Source of the DNA: Natronomonas sp.
GTDB taxonomy: Archaea > Halobacteriota > Halobacteria > Halobacteriales > Haloarculaceae
Assembly (NCBI GenBank): GCA_007135435.1
Contig: SLIW01000263.1
Coordinates: 1-5,598 of the forward strand
Length of the DNA: 5,598 nucleotides
Reading direction: 5' to 3'
In this document: positions 5,104 to 5,598 of the stretch, piece after piece
Layout of the letters: every line of letters begins with the position of its first letter
Numbering within the stretch: position 1 is the first letter of the stretch
Translations under genes and position numbers: made by a program
Notes under the pieces: model-generated
Told to the model about the DNA's origin: nothing
The model's database searches: none
Seen by the model: only the letters and a program-made list of their open reading frames with translations

Positions 5104-5155
5104 GTGCCTGTCCGGCAGGTACGTCGGTCGTCGGTGCCCCGTTCGGCGACCGACG
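5104..5155. other. Two adjacent inverted repeats (possible structured RNA or 3' end)
   Basis: CGTCGGTCG at 5122-5130 and CGACCGACG at 5147-5155 form a perfect 9-bp stem around a 16-base loop. Just before it, GTGCCTG at 5104-5110 can pair with CAGGTAC at 5116-5122 (one G-U pair on the plus strand), sharing one base with the larger stem. The elements lie in the 240-base gap between the LLM and DUF7344-type genes, 76 or more bases past the latter's stop. No known RNA family was recognised. The remaining part of the gap (5156-5230) shows nothing I can name. Confidence 0.4.
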
Positions 5156-5230
5156 GTTCCTGACTCCTCGAGGCGGTATGAAGTGCGTCGCTCCCCGCAT
5201 CTCGTCGTCCGCCCCTGGTACAGCCCGCGC

Positions 5231-5542
5231 CTAGACGAGGGTCGCGAACACCGCGTCGTCACCCGGTGTCCCCAAGATGTGGATGGTCCGATCCTCCGTG
5301 TCGTAGTCGAGAGCCTCCGCCGCGTCCAGCTTCGGGAGGTCCGCGTGGTGGAGGAGGAGCCGGACGGCCTCTCGATCCTCCGGGTCGAGGTCGGGTCGCC
5401 GGTCCACCACGTACCGGCTGAGATCCGAGAGGGAAGCGGTCTCCGCTGGCGTCTCCTGGAGGTAGTTCAGGACGGTTCGTCGCCGCTCGATCGCGTGGCT
5501 AGAGCCGTCGAGCTGCCGTGTCTGTGTGGAAGGTTCGTCCAT
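5231..5542 (-). CDS. Small winged-helix-like protein, DUF7344 type
   Basis: A 103-residue soluble protein. The layout is that of the haloarchaeal DUF7344 group, which looks like a winged helix-turn-helix domain: a first helix at IERRRTVLNYLQE (18-30), a second at SLSDLSRYVVDRR (37-49), a third covering EDREAVRLLLHHADLPKL (55-72), then AEALDYDTEDRTIHIL (75-90) as the likely wing. The LHHADLPKLD...ALDYD stretch is the most characteristic part. Proteins of this kind are presumed DNA-binding regulators; the targets are unknown. The N-terminal 17 residues are polar and probably flexible. The start is the first ATG in the frame. It reads in the same direction as the LLM gene but 240 bases separate them, and the hairpins in the gap suggest separate transcripts. 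Confidence 0.82.
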   Translation of the reverse strand: MDEPSTQTRQLDGSSHAIERRRTVLNYLQETPAETASLSDLSRYVVDRRPDLDPEDREAVRLLLHHADLPKLDAAEALDYDTEDRTIHILGTPGDDAVFATLV

Positions 5543-5598
5543 CGATAACCCTGGATTAGTGTGAGGACTCGTGGGGGTTAAGGAGAATACCCTACTAG
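5543..5598 (-). promoter_or_regulatory. Upstream region of the DUF7344-type gene
   Basis: The 56 bases to the window edge carry no gene start that I can support. On the minus strand CCTTAACC has TTAA at 5578-5581, about 37 bases before the ATG at 5542, which would give a leader of about 10 bases. GGGTATTC at 5584-5591 is another A/T-containing candidate. No strong TATA box or Shine-Dalgarno sequence stands out, so the call is weak. Confidence 0.3.

Noticed and set aside
4991..5200. 70-residue N-terminal extension of the LLM frame with QAVR repeats
   Set aside because: The repeats come from a 12-bp DNA array; the conserved family N-terminus starts at 4990 and has its own promoter-like box.
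14..5542. A single new multi-gene system covering the window
   Set aside because: The genes differ in direction, are mostly separately promoted, and belong to unrelated families; only the two membrane-protein genes look co-transcribed.

Overview
The window looks like a chromosomal segment of a halophilic archaeon (class Halobacteria). The GC content is high, the proteins are strongly acidic (Asp/Glu-rich), there are TATA-type boxes about 26-28 bases upstream of start codons as expected for leaderless haloarchaeal transcripts, and several products belong to haloarchaea-typical small families. I see no tRNA, rRNA, insertion sequence, phage gene or CRISPR array.

Layout. A minus-strand alpha/beta-hydrolase of the carboxylesterase/phospholipase type (14-670) is divergent from a 55-residue zinc-finger protein on the plus strand (864-1031). 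Their shared 193-base intergenic region holds a cluster of GAACG/CGTTC half-sites. A 358-base non-coding stretch follows, with a 10-bp periodic repeat and then a very clear TATA box and palindrome in front of a UvrD/PcrA-like superfamily 1 DNA helicase (1390-3231, plus). The helicase converges on two tandem small membrane proteins on the minus strand (3356-3583 and 3599-3877). These two align without gaps over their membrane part and look like paralogues. Upstream of them, beyond a 21-bp tandem repeat, is an F420-dependent LLM-class oxidoreductase of the glucose-6-phosphate-dehydrogenase-like type (4028-4990, minus). After a 240-base gap with 12-bp tandem repeats and strong hairpins comes a small winged-helix-type protein of the DUF7344 kind (5231-5542, minus). 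The last 56 bases hold only its upstream region.

How the genes fit together. I see no single pathway. The helicase suggests DNA repair or replication-fork maintenance, the LLM protein is a redox enzyme using coenzyme F420, the hydrolase is probably a general esterase, and the two membrane proteins form the only obvious co-transcribed pair. I did not find convincing evidence of a new multi-gene system. The most interesting points are the palindrome placed between the TATA box and start codon of the helicase, the GAACG half-site cluster, the tandem membrane-protein paralogues, and three intergenic gaps that each carry a different short-period tandem repeat (10, 21 and 12 bp).
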